Source: Vandiemenella viatica (Eukaryota > Arthropoda > Insecta > Orthoptera > Morabidae). Taken from it: a stretch of 64,000 bases of DNA. Shown piece after piece: positions 46,948 through 57,664 of this stretch. The translations under genes were made by a program, and so were the position numbers. Under the pieces are notes generated by a model, which worked only from the letters and a program-made list of their open reading frames with translations, made no database searches and was not told the origin of the DNA. Numbering within the stretch: position 1 is the first letter of the stretch; each line of letters opens with the position of its first letter. The stretch spans positions 65,283,832-65,347,831 of the forward strand of contig JARYHS010013631.1 of assembly GCA_031002005.1 (NCBI GenBank), in the 5' to 3' direction.

Positions 46948-48702
46948 CGAACAATTCGGAATCATTTTGCAGCGAATCTTTGTTTAGGAAAATACTCTAA
47001 GGAGAGAACGCGATACTCGTGTATATTGGACAGAGAATAGGGCATCACAGATTGGACTGGACAAAAGTGGAAGGTAAGATAAGCTGAGACATTATGTGGA
47101 GGTACGCAGCGAGCGTTGCTCGACCGTAACCTTGACTCAATGGACCTCTGGCAGCCCACCTAACATACGACAAGTAAGGTCAGCTGCTTGTGCGCGGCGA
47201 ATCTTCTAGACCAACCTTCGTCCAGCTTTCCCACCCAAGCTCTCCGTCGGCTCGTGGAGCGTACTCTATTATCAGGAACATGTTATTAATATTTTCTAAA
47301 ATGAAGTGTTACAATGCGGTCCACTCAACCGGAGTTCTTTATCTATGCGGTGATTTTGTCTGAATTCCTGCTTACAGATATCTCACCTAAGAAACAAAAA
47401 TGTCACAAACAGGTTACTTGTGGACTTTGAAGTAATGTTTCAGATGTAGGCATAACCTGAACCTAAAAGTCATGGGATTCTTATTCCAACCAACATCATA
47501 TAAATAAATACCTATGAAAACGTCAGCTGCCTGTGAGATTATTTTTTTTAATTATAATTGAAGATAGGTGATAGGTATCTCGATTTAAAATAAAGTAATT
47601 AAGCCAAGAAGATTCAGATTTGTTTATTTTCCTTTAAGACATCAGACCCCAAAGATATTATTTGCAAATCTAAACTGATGCTCCAGTGATTATAACGTTC
47701 GAACAACTACTACCCACAATATTTTGAATAGTGAATACAACACCAAAACTCGTCTCCGCCGTTAGCTTATATAAGTTTCACAGAAAATTCCAGAATAATT
47801 CAAAGACTTTCGACCGAAGTTTCTGCAATTCTAACAATACTTAAACAATTAAAATCACATTAAAACAATCAGAATTAATACAAAATCATTCACAATCGTG
47901 ATGAAATGCACAGAAATTACAACGATATTTACACACAAAATTATCCACATAGATCAGTCAAAACTTTAACAAATTGTCCTCTAAACATCGTAGTTCACCT
48001 CGGTATTTAGAATTACAAACTTTTAACCAATGTTTCATGCATTGTACTGTCCTTGAACATATTTTATAGTATTTACATAGTTTCTTTCCATTAAACAAAG
48101 TCCATTTACAAAAATTCACAATTAAATGCAAGAAAAATATACAAAACCATATTAACTCAACTCCCTACAAAAACTCTTAAAATACAATTTCATTAGAATA
48201 AAGATTTTGTTCTGAGAGCCATTATATATGTAGCTGCAATTAATTTAAAAGTATTCGAGTAATGTACTAATTCTTTATTTACTTAATGGATCAACGTAAG
48301 CAGGAAAGGCAATAGCCGTAAACTTTCGTCAGTACTCTCTACAACTAAAGTGAAGTATGACGTGCTTATAATTCACAGAGGCGTGACTTGCTTCTTCCTG
48401 CCTCAGAGAACGGGTGGTTATTACATTGCACAATATGAGAAATTTCTACTCTCTCCTGGAGTGAACCAGTTTAAAAAACATGCTAAAACTAACTACACAA
48501 CCATTACACTATTCCAGATACTTACCTACACAAAAATAAGTTATCCTTCAAGAGTGGGGTAAGCACTCAACGGATATAAACTTAATAACGTTCTTAAACG
48601 TAAATTTTTAGTATGAGAGACGGATTCTGTCGTCAGTTGAAGCTCTGTCAGTTAAGCGGCAGAACTACTTTGCGTGGTCTCAGGGCCAGTATCGTAAACC
48701 CC
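46948..48702. other. AT-rich stretch, nothing recognised
   Basis: Short frames at 46962-47159 (minus) and 48350-48562 (plus) show no domain. No repeat noticed. Confidence 0.4.
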
Positions 48703-48712
48703 TTTGTTTATG

Positions 48713-48952
48713 TATTTTTTTCTTATGGCTTTACGCCTTGTCGACGTCGAGGTTATTAAATTCATGAAAGGACTAGTGGCAAGGAACGGAAAGGAATTTG
48801 ACGATGGCCTTTTGAAGTAACCATCCCGGCAATCACCCGGAGTGATCTGGAAAAACCATGGAAAACCCAAATCTGAATGCCCGGATTGGCATTTGAATCT
48901 GCTTCCTCTCGAATACGAAGCCAGAGCGTTACCTCTCACCCACCACGCTCAG
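48713..48952 (-). mobile_element. SINE-A copy with 10-bp target duplication
   Basis: Minus strand: actgagcgtggtgggtgaga, degraded B-box segment (gattcaaatgc in place of ggttcgaatcc), core gggttttccatggtttttcc, tail cgtcgacaaggcgtaaagcc and an A-rich end. tttgtttatg flanks it at 48703-48712 and 48953-48962. Confidence 0.9.
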
Positions 48953-49069
48953 TTTGTTTATGAAGAAACGCTGTGGAGTTGATAAATTCCGTAAAGGTGC
49001 GTCAGTTTCTTTGCGGTTGGCTATGAAATGCTGAGCCCTTTGGGTGAGTCCTTTATATTCGTTTGTTTA

Positions 49070-49350
49070 TGCCTTTGGCTTAGCGCCTCGTCGACATCCA
49101 GGTAATTAGAGATGGGAAAGGTCTTGGGGTGAGGAATGGGAAGGAATTCAGCCATGGCCTTGAGAAGGAACCATTCCAGCATTGCCCAGAGTGATTTCGG
49201 GTAACCATGTAAACGCTAGAGCCTAATATTCTTGTGACACCGGTTTGATCCCCGTTCCAGCCATCGTGATTTAGGTTTTCCATGGCTTTTTTCAAAAGGC
49301 CAAGTCAATATCCATCCCGTACGTTGACTACAATTCTCTACCGGCTCTAA
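49070..49350. mobile_element. Two SINE-A pieces fused head-to-head
   Basis: 49078-49215 is the minus-strand core and tail (cgcctcgtcgacatccaggt to gggtaaccatgtaa). At about 49216 it switches into a plus-strand head and core (agagcctaatattcttgtga, ccggtttgatccccgttcca, tttaggttttccatggc) and then a shortened tail. The result is an inverted SINE pair with no spacer. Either one copy inserted into another or an inversion occurred. Confidence 0.75.
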
Positions 49351-49518
49351 TCACCTGAACATCATACTTTTTTAACATTTACTATTAACTAAATTTGTTC
49401 CGCGATTGACTTAAATAGTGAGGATTCATACCGAACACAGTATAGCAAACCATCCTCCGACGATTATGGGCTACGTTATACCGGCTTTATGTCCCACTGA
49501 TATACCGACGGTCATTAA

Positions 49519-50792
49519 GGGGAGACGGTGGCAGAAATCATGAAACAAAATCAAATTTTTTTTATTTGCTTATTTTAAAGGAAATATTGTTAGGATTAAT
49601 ATCACAAATTTTTTCTTTGAAATTCCAACTACAAATGGTATAAAAAAATTAAAACTGTAAGCAGTATAATGTGCCACGCCCATTTTTTAAGGTATCCAGC
49701 GGAGAAAACAATTGTCTTGCTTACTTTTTTCTGTGTAACGTGGATATATAGCTTCAGAAGGCTGTGATTTATTTTATACTGAACAGCAGTGATGTATAGA
49801 AGGCTATGGAGCCATTTTATGATCCAAGCAGTGTTGTATAAAAGTTTGTGAAGTTTCGTAAACAATTTTTGTGCTGTATAGTATAATTTGTGTAAAATTG
49901 GATTTATTAAGTGATTCCTTGTGCCAATATTGGGTATATTGATACGGTTTTACAAAGCCTAGGCCAGTTAAAGTATTTAAAAAATACATTAAGTCCTATA
50001 TTTCCAATATAAGGAGAAAAATTGATGTTGAGGTTAGGTCTGAGCCTGTAGATGTCAACATTAGCTTGTCTTCAAGTGCATCCAAAGTAAAACTTTGGAA
50101 AGATATTTTGTCAGAAGAATCAAAACATGACAGAAACACAGGTTTTTAGAATTGTGTATCTGGAATTGGTAGTAGAAGCCCTTAGGAAAGCTTGCAAGTG
50201 CTCTGTTTGTGAATGAAAAGTCAGTTTGGTGGTCGATGGAAAAAGTTTTCATGTAAATTTAAATTGATTTTTCTGCAACTTTAAATTTTTCTTCTCTCAG
50301 GAACACATATATCAGAAACTACTGGAAGGATTTCTATGAAATTTGACACACCCATTCTTCCAAGTGGAATAAAGATTTAAGTGGAACAAAGTTTTAATCA
50401 ATCCATTTTAACAAGTTTTATGGTTAATAATATGCGTAAAATTTGGCTGTAAAAAAACCCCTCAAATGCAAAATATCACAGAAAATAATTGAAATAATTT
50501 ATCAAAAAGATACTGCACTTAATTGTACATTTATTAGTGTAGATTAATCTGCTATACAGAAAGTTTAATAATTTTGAATGGAAATAATAAAAAAGTGTAC
50601 CTCAAAAAACAATGTAATAAAAAATTCAAAATACTCTGGCAGCATTAATATTTTATTAAAAATTCTGAAAAAATTATTTAAAGCATATGGGAACCGTATG
50701 CACAAGTGTGCAAAATTTCAATGAGATTGAACTCGACATAAGAGAGATTTAGATTTACCAATAAATCAGTGCAAGACTGCCACCGTCTCCCC
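49519..50792. mobile_element. 1,274-bp TIR element with TTAA duplications (Kolobok/piggyBac-type target)
   Basis: Left end ggggagacggtggcag and right end ctgccaccgtctcccc are perfect 16-bp inverted repeats. TTAA stands on both sides (49515-49518 and 50793-50796). TTAA duplications are made by Kolobok and piggyBac transposases; the G-rich end and AT-rich body with gtgcaaaatttcaatgaga resemble Kolobok derivatives, but that is a judgement. No transposase frame is present (longest open frames under 80 codons), so it is non-autonomous. Confidence 0.85.
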
Positions 50793-50796
50793 TTAA

Positions 50797-51337
50797 AGAC
50801 GATCTAACTCAGGGAAGGTATAATAGTAAAGCAATATGTCTGATAAGTTTATATACATCTTAGGAATTGCTGAGGCGATTACAGAAAACCATTTTATATG
50901 GACAAAAGATACGCCAGATTTGAATGGTAGTGATTTCATCCGGAAATGCCTTTGAATAGGCACTATCAGACAGCCGTTTACGAGGAAGAGGGGAAAAACC
51001 ACTCATGGTCCGGTTCCAGGGATCCATTTCGTCATTCAAGCGAAGCGGAAAATAATCCCCTAAAACCAAAAAAGGAATTGCTTGCAAATGAAATCACGTT
51101 CGTAACCTACTGGACACGAGATTTTCGTATGTTATTCCGTGGTAACTTATAAGTTGTCCCAATCGCTTTTGTTTCTTTGGGCAGAGAAAAGAAGAAATTG
51201 CAAAAGATAGCTTTGACTTTGTTACTTTTTTTACCTGTCTAGTACGGTCACATAAACGTATGCCATACTGTCGAAGAAAAAAATCTCCCGCTAACGTTAC
51301 CTAGCTGTCATTATGAGTTCTTTGGTCAGAGGTTCAG
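50797..51337. other. No gene recognised
   Basis: Overlapping short frames on both strands at 50793-51152 have no recognisable motif. Confidence 0.4.
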
Positions 51338-51480
51338 AGGTAGGAGAGTGAGCGGGTCCTGTATTCTGGAGGATATCATTTCGATTTCCGATCGTGTCTC
51401 CTCCAACCCAGATTTCGGTTTTGCGTGGTTTCTCGAAGTTAAGCACATTTTTTTCAAATAGATCATAGACGATTCCATTC
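51338..51480 (+). mobile_element. SINE-A copy, strongly degenerate
   Basis: gagtgagcgggtcctgtatt, ctggaggatatcatttcgat (B box altered), cccagatttcggttttgcgt and ggtttctcgaagttaagca follow SINE-A order, truncated after the core. Confidence 0.6.
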
Positions 51481-52700
51481 TAGATTGTCGTCAGTCACAT
51501 TATTCCACGTCTATTGATTCAGGCAGCTATCTGTTGACTGTAAAACCGTCCTCGTGAATAAATAATAAGGAAAATTCTGTTCGACATGAACGATAAACAA
51601 ATATGCGCTTCATCATCATCTCCGTTCCTGTAGTTCGCTAGTTCACAGTAACAAAATTTTTTGAGATTAAAAGAATACACTTCAACCTGATTTATTATTA
51701 AGATAAAAAAGGAACTTTAGATTTATGACATTCTAGCAAGATATGTTACATCATTTTGATGGTTGCGTTTATTTTGAATTCATGTTTTTAGGTTCTATAG
51801 GTATTTTCCTTTAAATTTCTTCAACATTTACGAATTGGTGCTCTGCTCTGTATTGCGAATGATGTCAATCATCTCTTCAAATGTTTGTGACCTTTGAGCT
51901 TAGACATAAGACATTAGAAATTCCCACAGGTCGGAAGAAAGAAAATTCCAGCCCACATCGCCGTAACGTGAAATGAAAAATTATGCTGAGGATTTTGCTG
52001 TGTGGGTAGTGGTATGTGTAAAATGTGCCTTACTGAACTAGTGATAACCATCAACGTAGTACCTACCGTATGATTGTTTCCTGATGTCCGTGCATTAGGA
52101 ACGGCATCTGGTGGCCTTTTTCTCGTGATTCTTCCCGTCTACACAAAGGACTTCAGCCACCACCTCAAGATGGGTCAACCATCAGAGACGCTTACAAGGA
52201 AGCCAAAGTTAAAATTGAGACAAAAGAGCGTTCCGTTTCACACAGAGTTTCCATTTGTAAGAAAACTGTCATAAACGAACACACTTACTTCCTACTACTT
52301 TCCCTTTAAAAACGAAGCGGTTCTAATGAATTATCCTATATTTGTTTAATAAGTAAAGGTCCCCTATTGTAGAATAGTACGTGGCGTTCATATAGCTTAC
52401 GAAGATGTTACTACACCAAAAGTCGTATTTCCTTTTAAGAAAACAGTATATAAAACATTTGACCTGGAGTATTTTGCATACATCCACAGCTACTTCGTAA
52501 AAACTTACGTAAATGCCGCAGATGAGTAATCGCCCGTTAGTGGATCGATGTGTTTATCTTTGTTCTGTTCGTGAATACGATTGTTCAATTTCTTTCGTTA
52601 TTCGTATTCAGCAAATTACGTTTCCTTAGTAAGTAATGACGGATTCGTGGGTAGAATATGAAATACCGGAAAGAGAAAATATTTCTAATAGCTACATTAA
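51481..52700. other. No gene recognised
   Basis: A 66-codon frame at 52074-52274 (plus) is the only open frame of interest and has no known motif. Confidence 0.4.
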
Positions 52701-52708
52701 TAATGGGG

Positions 52709-52985
52709 TGGCCGCGTAGCTCAGGTGGCAGAGCGTCTGACTTCGGCCCGGAAGACCGGGGTTCGACCACCGACGAAGCCGAGGATCCTTCCTCGAAGCT
52801 AAACGCCTGGAACGGCTCCTCAGACCCACACAGCCTACTATCAAATGAGTACCGTGGGAGAACCTCCACGGGATGGTAACGACCACGGCACCTACACTAT
52901 AGCACCTACGTTCAGGAAATATGAATGAGGAGCTATTCCTGCTCTAATCCTACGAGAATAAGGCTTGAAAGCGGTGAAAACCCAC
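52709..52985 (+). mobile_element. SINE-C copy (tRNA-derived)
   Basis: Very tRNA-like start: gtggccgcgtagctcaggtg with a perfect D-arm (gctc...gagc), then cagagcgtctgacttcggcc and a B box ggggttcgaccacc. The anticodon stem and acceptor do not pair, so it is not a working tRNA gene. The body contains gaggatccttcctcgaagct, aacgcctggaacggctcctc, gtaccgtgggagaacctcca and gaaggtagtgggtt on the reverse. Only one good copy is present here; related heads are at 11421 and 17870. Confidence 0.75.
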
Positions 52986-53418
52986 TACCTTCACATTAAT
53001 ATTAATTCTGATACTCCCTGGCTTGCCTGTATTTTAAGTGTAAGTTCTTCACATTAACTTTAATCATATGTAAATGAATGTTCGGTTTGACAGTTACTGA
53101 TGAGAGCAAAATTAAGGTGCGACTTAATCGTGAGATATTATGCTGTCACTTTGCCAGTCAAAACGGTTTATTATTTCTCCGAGCTGCTGGAGTCTTAGTA
53201 GTTCCTTCGCGACTCGCTTGTTATACTGCATTGCGCTTTATGTGTTGGCGGAAATTATAAACGGATGGGAAAGTTGTTTGCTGTATGTTTCATGGCAACC
53301 AAAGCAGTTTGTTGTCTCCACCACCTTTACCTTTCTCGACTGCTTGTAGTACCTGGTTCAGTCGCTTAGCAGAAGTGTTAATGAATAAGATAGCAGGCAG
53401 TGTAGCAGCGCGCATTTA

Positions 53419-53676
53419 GGTTTTTTTTTTTTTTTTTTTTTTTTAAATCTACTTAACGTCTCTCTAACAGCGAGGTCTTTAGAGAAGAAAAAGGTTGGGG
53501 GGCAAGGAATGGGAAGGAATTCGGCTATGGCCTTTTGAAGGAAGCATTCCGGCATTTGCCTGGAGTGATTTGAGAAACCATGGAAAACCCAAATCTGGAT
53601 GCCCGGACGGGTATTCGAACCGCCGTCCTCCCGAATGCGAGGCCAGAACGCTAACCATTACACCACCACGCTCGGT
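53419..53676 (-). mobile_element. SINE-A copy, young, with poly(A) and target duplication
   Basis: 24 T at 53421-53444 form the poly(A) tail on the minus strand. Then the tail variant ttaacgtctctctaacagcg, core ccatggaaaacccaaatctg, B box reversed cgaaccgccgtcctcccgaa and head caccaccacgctcggt. gcgcattta at 53410-53418 and gcgcattaa at 53677-53685 are the target duplication. The long tail and near-consensus sequence mark it as one of the youngest insertions here. Confidence 0.93.
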
Positions 53677-53689
53677 GCGCATTAAGTAG

Positions 53690-53865
53690 CCACCGCACTG
53701 GGTGTGGAAAGTACGAGTTTCAAACCCCGGACACCGCGTTTCGGTCTTCCTGTTTGCATTTTTCAGGAGGTTTCCCGCAATCACCTAGCCGAATCCTTGG
53801 ACGGTCCCCAACATCCACCTCTTAAATTACACTTATTGCAAAAAAGAAGAAAAAAAAAAAAAGAA
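53690..53865 (+). mobile_element. SINE-like sequence with A-rich tail
   Basis: gtacgagtttcaaaccccgg (B-box-like), ttcggtcttcctgtttgcat, cccgcaatcacctagccgaa and an A/G-rich tail (gaagaaaaaaaaaaaagaa) resemble the SINE-A layout, but identity is low. It might be an older SINE-A relative lying against the younger copy. Confidence 0.5.
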
Positions 53866-54339
53866 GGCACTCATCACGTAGAACGCAAGTTACATCTATT
53901 GCAGACGAATGACAACATTAAACTCTCACCGTTATAGCTGTGACCAGAATTATTGGCGGGCAGCTTAAAACGAACCTTTACCAAATCGTGCATTTAATAG
54001 TTAAATTCACTTTTCAGCTAGTAGTAATAGTTTGTGCGTTGACGACAACACAGGACGCTCAGCGTTGCCATTTAGAGAAAGAGAACGCTACGCGAGAATG
54101 TTCCGAAATGCGGCAACAGCGCTATTGCTCTCACCCGCCAATTTCCCTAGCCACAGCTATAGAATAGGATCATCATTCTGTGTTGATCAACGTATCTCAT
54201 CCTTAAGAGTTAATGCGATCCCCAAGTTTGACCATGCCAACGACGAGTAAAACTCACCAATGGCAGTTGACCCCAAAATGTTGGGAAAAGGTGGTGAAGA
54301 AGAACATTAAGATATACATTTTGACCGTGGGAAATAGGG

Positions 54340-54815
54340 GGGTGTTAAGCGGCATTTGCTTCAATTAGATCCTCGAGACGTCGTGTCATGGAATCAAAGA
54401 GAATCTGGATATATTGCTGGGGATTACACTGTGATACGGTTTGTAGGCGCGTCCGCAAAGCATTGACAGTGGTTGCAGGAAGACAAGAACAAACGAGCTG
54501 CCGGCCGACAATATCGCACACGTGTTTGATGGGTGGCATGCGGGTCAGGGAAGCAGTAGTATCCGTCGTTCTTCGAAAAAGGATTGAACATTCCTCGCCA
54601 CATGTGACCGGGCGTTGTTCTGCTGAAATGTGGAGCTGTCTCGGACACTAAAACCTCCCTAACATAGCAACTGTTGTTCAGATTTCCCTCAATACATAGG
54701 ATTCAATATCGTATATTTTAGCCAATGATGCCGAAAACTATCACACTTGGAATTTGTCCGCTGTGCCGCTCAAAAATACAATGCAGTCTGCCTGATTATG
54801 TCAACGAGGTATACC
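54340..54815 (-). pseudogene. Tc1-like transposase, C-terminal half
   Basis: Minus strand, reading with frame changes: FGIIG and GNLNNSCYVREVLV (54750-54650), then FQQNNARSHVARNVQSFFEE near 54630-54570, RILLLPD, MPPIKHVCDIVGRQL (matching NPIEHVWDILGR) and QQYIQILFDSMTRRLEDLIE with the stop at about 54345. These are Tc1-family D,D34E motifs in order. The second catalytic Asp of QQDNARPH is Asn here, and NPIEH has become PPIKH, so the metal-binding Glu of that motif is altered. The N-terminal DNA-binding half was not found. Inactive. Confidence 0.85.
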
Positions 54816-55140
54816 GGCACTTACTTACATGTTTTCACTTCATTTGACGGCTCTACATTGCCTGAACGAGGCATATTCCCAGACATGTCCTGTCACTTCT
54901 GAGTCTAGGAGCACGAAATCTCACAGCAATTTTAATTCACTCATCATGATTCCACTGTCTATATTGTCTCCAATTTTGGAAGGATTCAGACCATTCCTTC
55001 TTGTTGACGCAAATATCACAAACAGTAGTGTACATCTATACGATGTCATAATTGTTCACGAAACAAAAGAAGAATTACAATCTTCAGCGTATTAGCTTTG
55101 TAAAATATGTGAAAGATGTAAGAATAACTATGGCAACGAT

Positions 55141-55419
55141 CAGGGGCGGATCCAGGATTTTGTTTTGGGGGGGGGGGGCTTGAGCGGACTTTGGTTTGGG
55201 GGCTTGGCTTGAGTGAATTTTGGTTTAGAGGGCTTGCGTTCAGTGGATTTTGGTTTTGGGGGGGGGGGGCTTGAGTGGGGAAAAGGTAGCATTTATAGCC
55301 TCCTCGGGCCTCAAATCCGTAGAGCTAAAAAAAAAAAGTCTCAAAACTACAATGTCAGAGGCGGACCTAGATACGTTTGGGGGGGGGGGCTTGAGCCCCC
55401 CCCCCTGGATCCGCCCCCG
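55141..55419. mobile_element. 279-bp hAT-like MITE with G-runs and internal repeats
   Basis: Left end caggggcggatccag matches the reverse complement of the right end (cgggggcggatccag) with one mismatch. Flanks gcaacgat (55133-55140) and gcaacggt (55420-55427) are an 8-bp duplication with one change. Both features fit hAT elements. The interior has about three units of cttgag(t/c)g..(t)tttggttt separated by G9-G13 runs and, near 55354, another end-like phrase cagaggcggacctaga, so it may itself be nested. The open frames through it are low-complexity artefacts. Confidence 0.85.
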
Positions 55420-55479
55420 GCAACGGTATTCTTATTAATATTGCAGCTTCCGGCCGCTAGATGATTTGACACTGCCCAG

Positions 55480-56560
55480 TGTTTGCGTTCTACTGTATTG
55501 AGAATTTATAGAAAGAGGTTGAAGGACGGTAACGACGTGTAGGAGACAAGTTGACGAACGACCACGTCCAACATACAACATAGAGGTCGACGGACTGACC
55601 GCTCTGTAAATCAGAATTGGGGGCGATATGTGGCACATCTAACGGCACACTTCAACTCTCGTACAGGCACAAGTTTTTCAGAGCACACCGATCAACACAC
55701 ACTGAACATGAGCTGTAACACTCTGGCCTCGCATTCGGGAGGACACCGGTTCAAATCCCCGTCCGGGCATCCAGATTTGGTTTTTTCCATGGTTTCCCCA
55801 AATCACTCCAAGTGAATGCCGGGATGCTTCCTTCAAAAGGCCATGGTCCAATTCCTTCCCGTTCCTTGTCCCCAGTCCCATCCCGCATCTAATGACCTCG
55901 ACTTAACGAGGTGTAAAGCCATAAAAAAAGATCAAACGACTCATACGACATTGTAAATTACGATTGCTGTCGAAACGAGTATATCGAGACTGGATCCTTG
56001 GATCAATGGAAACGTGTCGCTTGGTCGGATGAACCACGTTTCTTGTTACACTAGGTCGATGGTTGTATCCAGGTACGCCATCTTCCAAGCGAACACCTGC
56101 TCGAAATATGTACCTTGCCACGGAGGAAGGCCGGTGAAGGCAGCATCATTACGGGGGACATTTACCTGGGCTTCCATAGGACCTGCGATAGTGATCAAAG
56201 ACACGATGACACCTCTGGAATATTGCGACCCACCTGATCGCTGCATGCCTCATGTCTTCCAAGAGGGCGATGGCATCTTCTATCGGGATAACTGTTCTTG
56301 TCACAACGCCAGAATCGTCTAATCTCAACCCACCAGAACACATCTGGGACGCTATTCAGCGCCAGCTTCTCGCTCGCAAATCACTGGCCCGTAATTTAAG
56401 GGAATTACGTGATATGTGGGTAGTCATCTGGTGTCAGATACCTACGAAAACCTACCAAGGACTTGTCGAATCCATGCCACGCCGAATCGCTGTTGTACTG
56501 AGTTCCAAAGGTGGACCAGCATAATGTGCTTGCTCATCGTTGTATTACTGATGTCAGCTG
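55480..56560 (+). pseudogene. Tc1-like transposase pseudogene, interrupted by a SINE-A
   Basis: Plus strand: a weak N-terminal trace (RPRPTYNIEVDGLTAL near 55561) precedes the SINE-A at 55697-55929. After it come VAWSDEPRFLLH near 56010-56050 (first catalytic Asp in WSDE), GTFTWASIGPAIVIKDTMTP, HVFQEGDGIFYRDNCSCHNA (second catalytic Asp in RDN) and, after a deletion that removes the usual PPNSPD segment, SNLNPPEHIWDAIQRQLLAR, LRELRDMWVVIWCQIPTKTY and QGLVESMPRRIAVVLSSKGG, stopping at about 56523. The NP(I)EHIWD Glu is present. Frameshifts, the deletion and the nested SINE inactivate it. It is a different Tc1 subfamily from the copy at 54340. Confidence 0.9.
55697..55929 (+). mobile_element. 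SINE-A nested in the Tc1 pseudogene
   Basis: 5'-shortened head (tgtaacactctggcctcgca), B box ggttcaaatccccgtccg, full core and tail ttaacgaggtgtaaagccat plus an A7 tail. gatcaac at 55690-55696 and gatcaaac at 55930-55937 look like the target duplication. It splits the Tc1 coding trace, so it inserted after that transposon. Confidence 0.88.
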
Positions 56561-56689
56561 TATTTCAGCTTTTGCTTTTGCCATTAGCGTGAGATATTGA
56601 GAACGCGCTTGGAACACAAGGTTGCCTCTTTGATTAATCTACAAGTATAAGAGTGACCTCACGGGTGAGCCTTATATAACAGTGGATTT

Positions 56690-56935
56690 GGGGTACAGAA
56701 TCCACTGCGTTAGCGGTTAACTCTCAGGCCTGATATTTGAGAGGACGCGAGTTCGATGCGCGGTATGGTCATCCTGATTTCGGTTTTCAATGATTTCCCA
56801 AAATTACTCAAGGAGAATGTAGGGATAGTACTTTTAAAAAGTCATGGTGCAGTTCCTTTCCGTTTCCCAATGCTTTCCAAGCTCTAACAACTTCTATGCC
56901 GCAAATCCTCGAAGCTCTCGAAAATGGCATTGGAG
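56690..56935 (+). mobile_element. SINE-A copy, degenerate
   Basis: cactgcgttagcggttaact, ctcaggcctgatatttgaga, gcgagttcgatgcg (B-box remnant), atttcggttttcaatgattt, ggagaatgtagggatagtac and a diverged tail. 56936-57660 has only the hairpin at 57302 and no gene. Confidence 0.75.
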
Positions 56936-57301
56936 AGGTGCTTGATTTTTTTTTAGGAAGCATATATGAAATACATTGATCGAGGGATTTCTGCAGCAGA
57001 CGACTGTTATTTTATGGATTTCCGTCATAGAAAGTCATTTTGCATAATTTTATTCCAAATTTGTGCTAAAACTTCGCTTCAGTCTAACCAAATGAAACTT
57101 GCATTAATATATTTCTAGTAGATAGTAAATAGCAGTAGCGATTTCTCGAACAATTACTGTTTACTGGTTCTATCTCTGCGCGTCATTGAAAAGTACTGCC
57201 ACATTAAAAAATTTATTGCATGCTGATGGCGATTTTAAGTCCTTTCATATGTGAGAAATATACACTCTTTATCATTATTCTTGGCCGCCGCTGAAAAATT
57301 C

Positions 57302-57352
57302 AATCACTCTTGTTTTGCACAATCTGACAGATTGTGCAATATAAGAGTGATT
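57302..57352. repeat. 25-bp-arm palindrome with a 1-nt centre
   Basis: aatcactcttgttttgcaca followed by atctg (57302-57326) is the reverse complement of 57328-57352 except for aata versus aaca-type changes in the middle. Nearly no loop. It could be the remains of a collapsed inverted-repeat element. Confidence 0.8.
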
Positions 57353-57664
57353 TGTTTGGTTAAGATCTCTGATTTCAGCTCTGTTCCCTACGGCGAATTT
57401 CGTACTGGTTAAGGCTAATACACGAACATTACAGTAATATTTTTTTTCTATCCGAACAACTGTAAACTATAATTTGCTCCGTAACAATATGCCAAAGTAA
57501 ATCAAAGAAGACAAAATTGTTATTTCATCAAAGAATGGCAATAGAACATTGTTTCTATATAAAAAATTTAAACGATTGTTATCAAAAGCGTTGTAAATGT
57601 TTATCGCACTTAGTTGATAGTGTACTTGTGTGTGTGCGTATATATATATATTACTATCATCAAA

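Noticed and set aside
52709..52785. Possible tRNA gene (good D-arm and B box)
   Set aside because: The anticodon and acceptor stems do not pair and the sequence runs into a SINE body, so it is a tRNA-derived SINE head.
55213..55464. Gly-rich frames of 62-83 codons
   Set aside because: Caused by G-runs of a hAT-like MITE.
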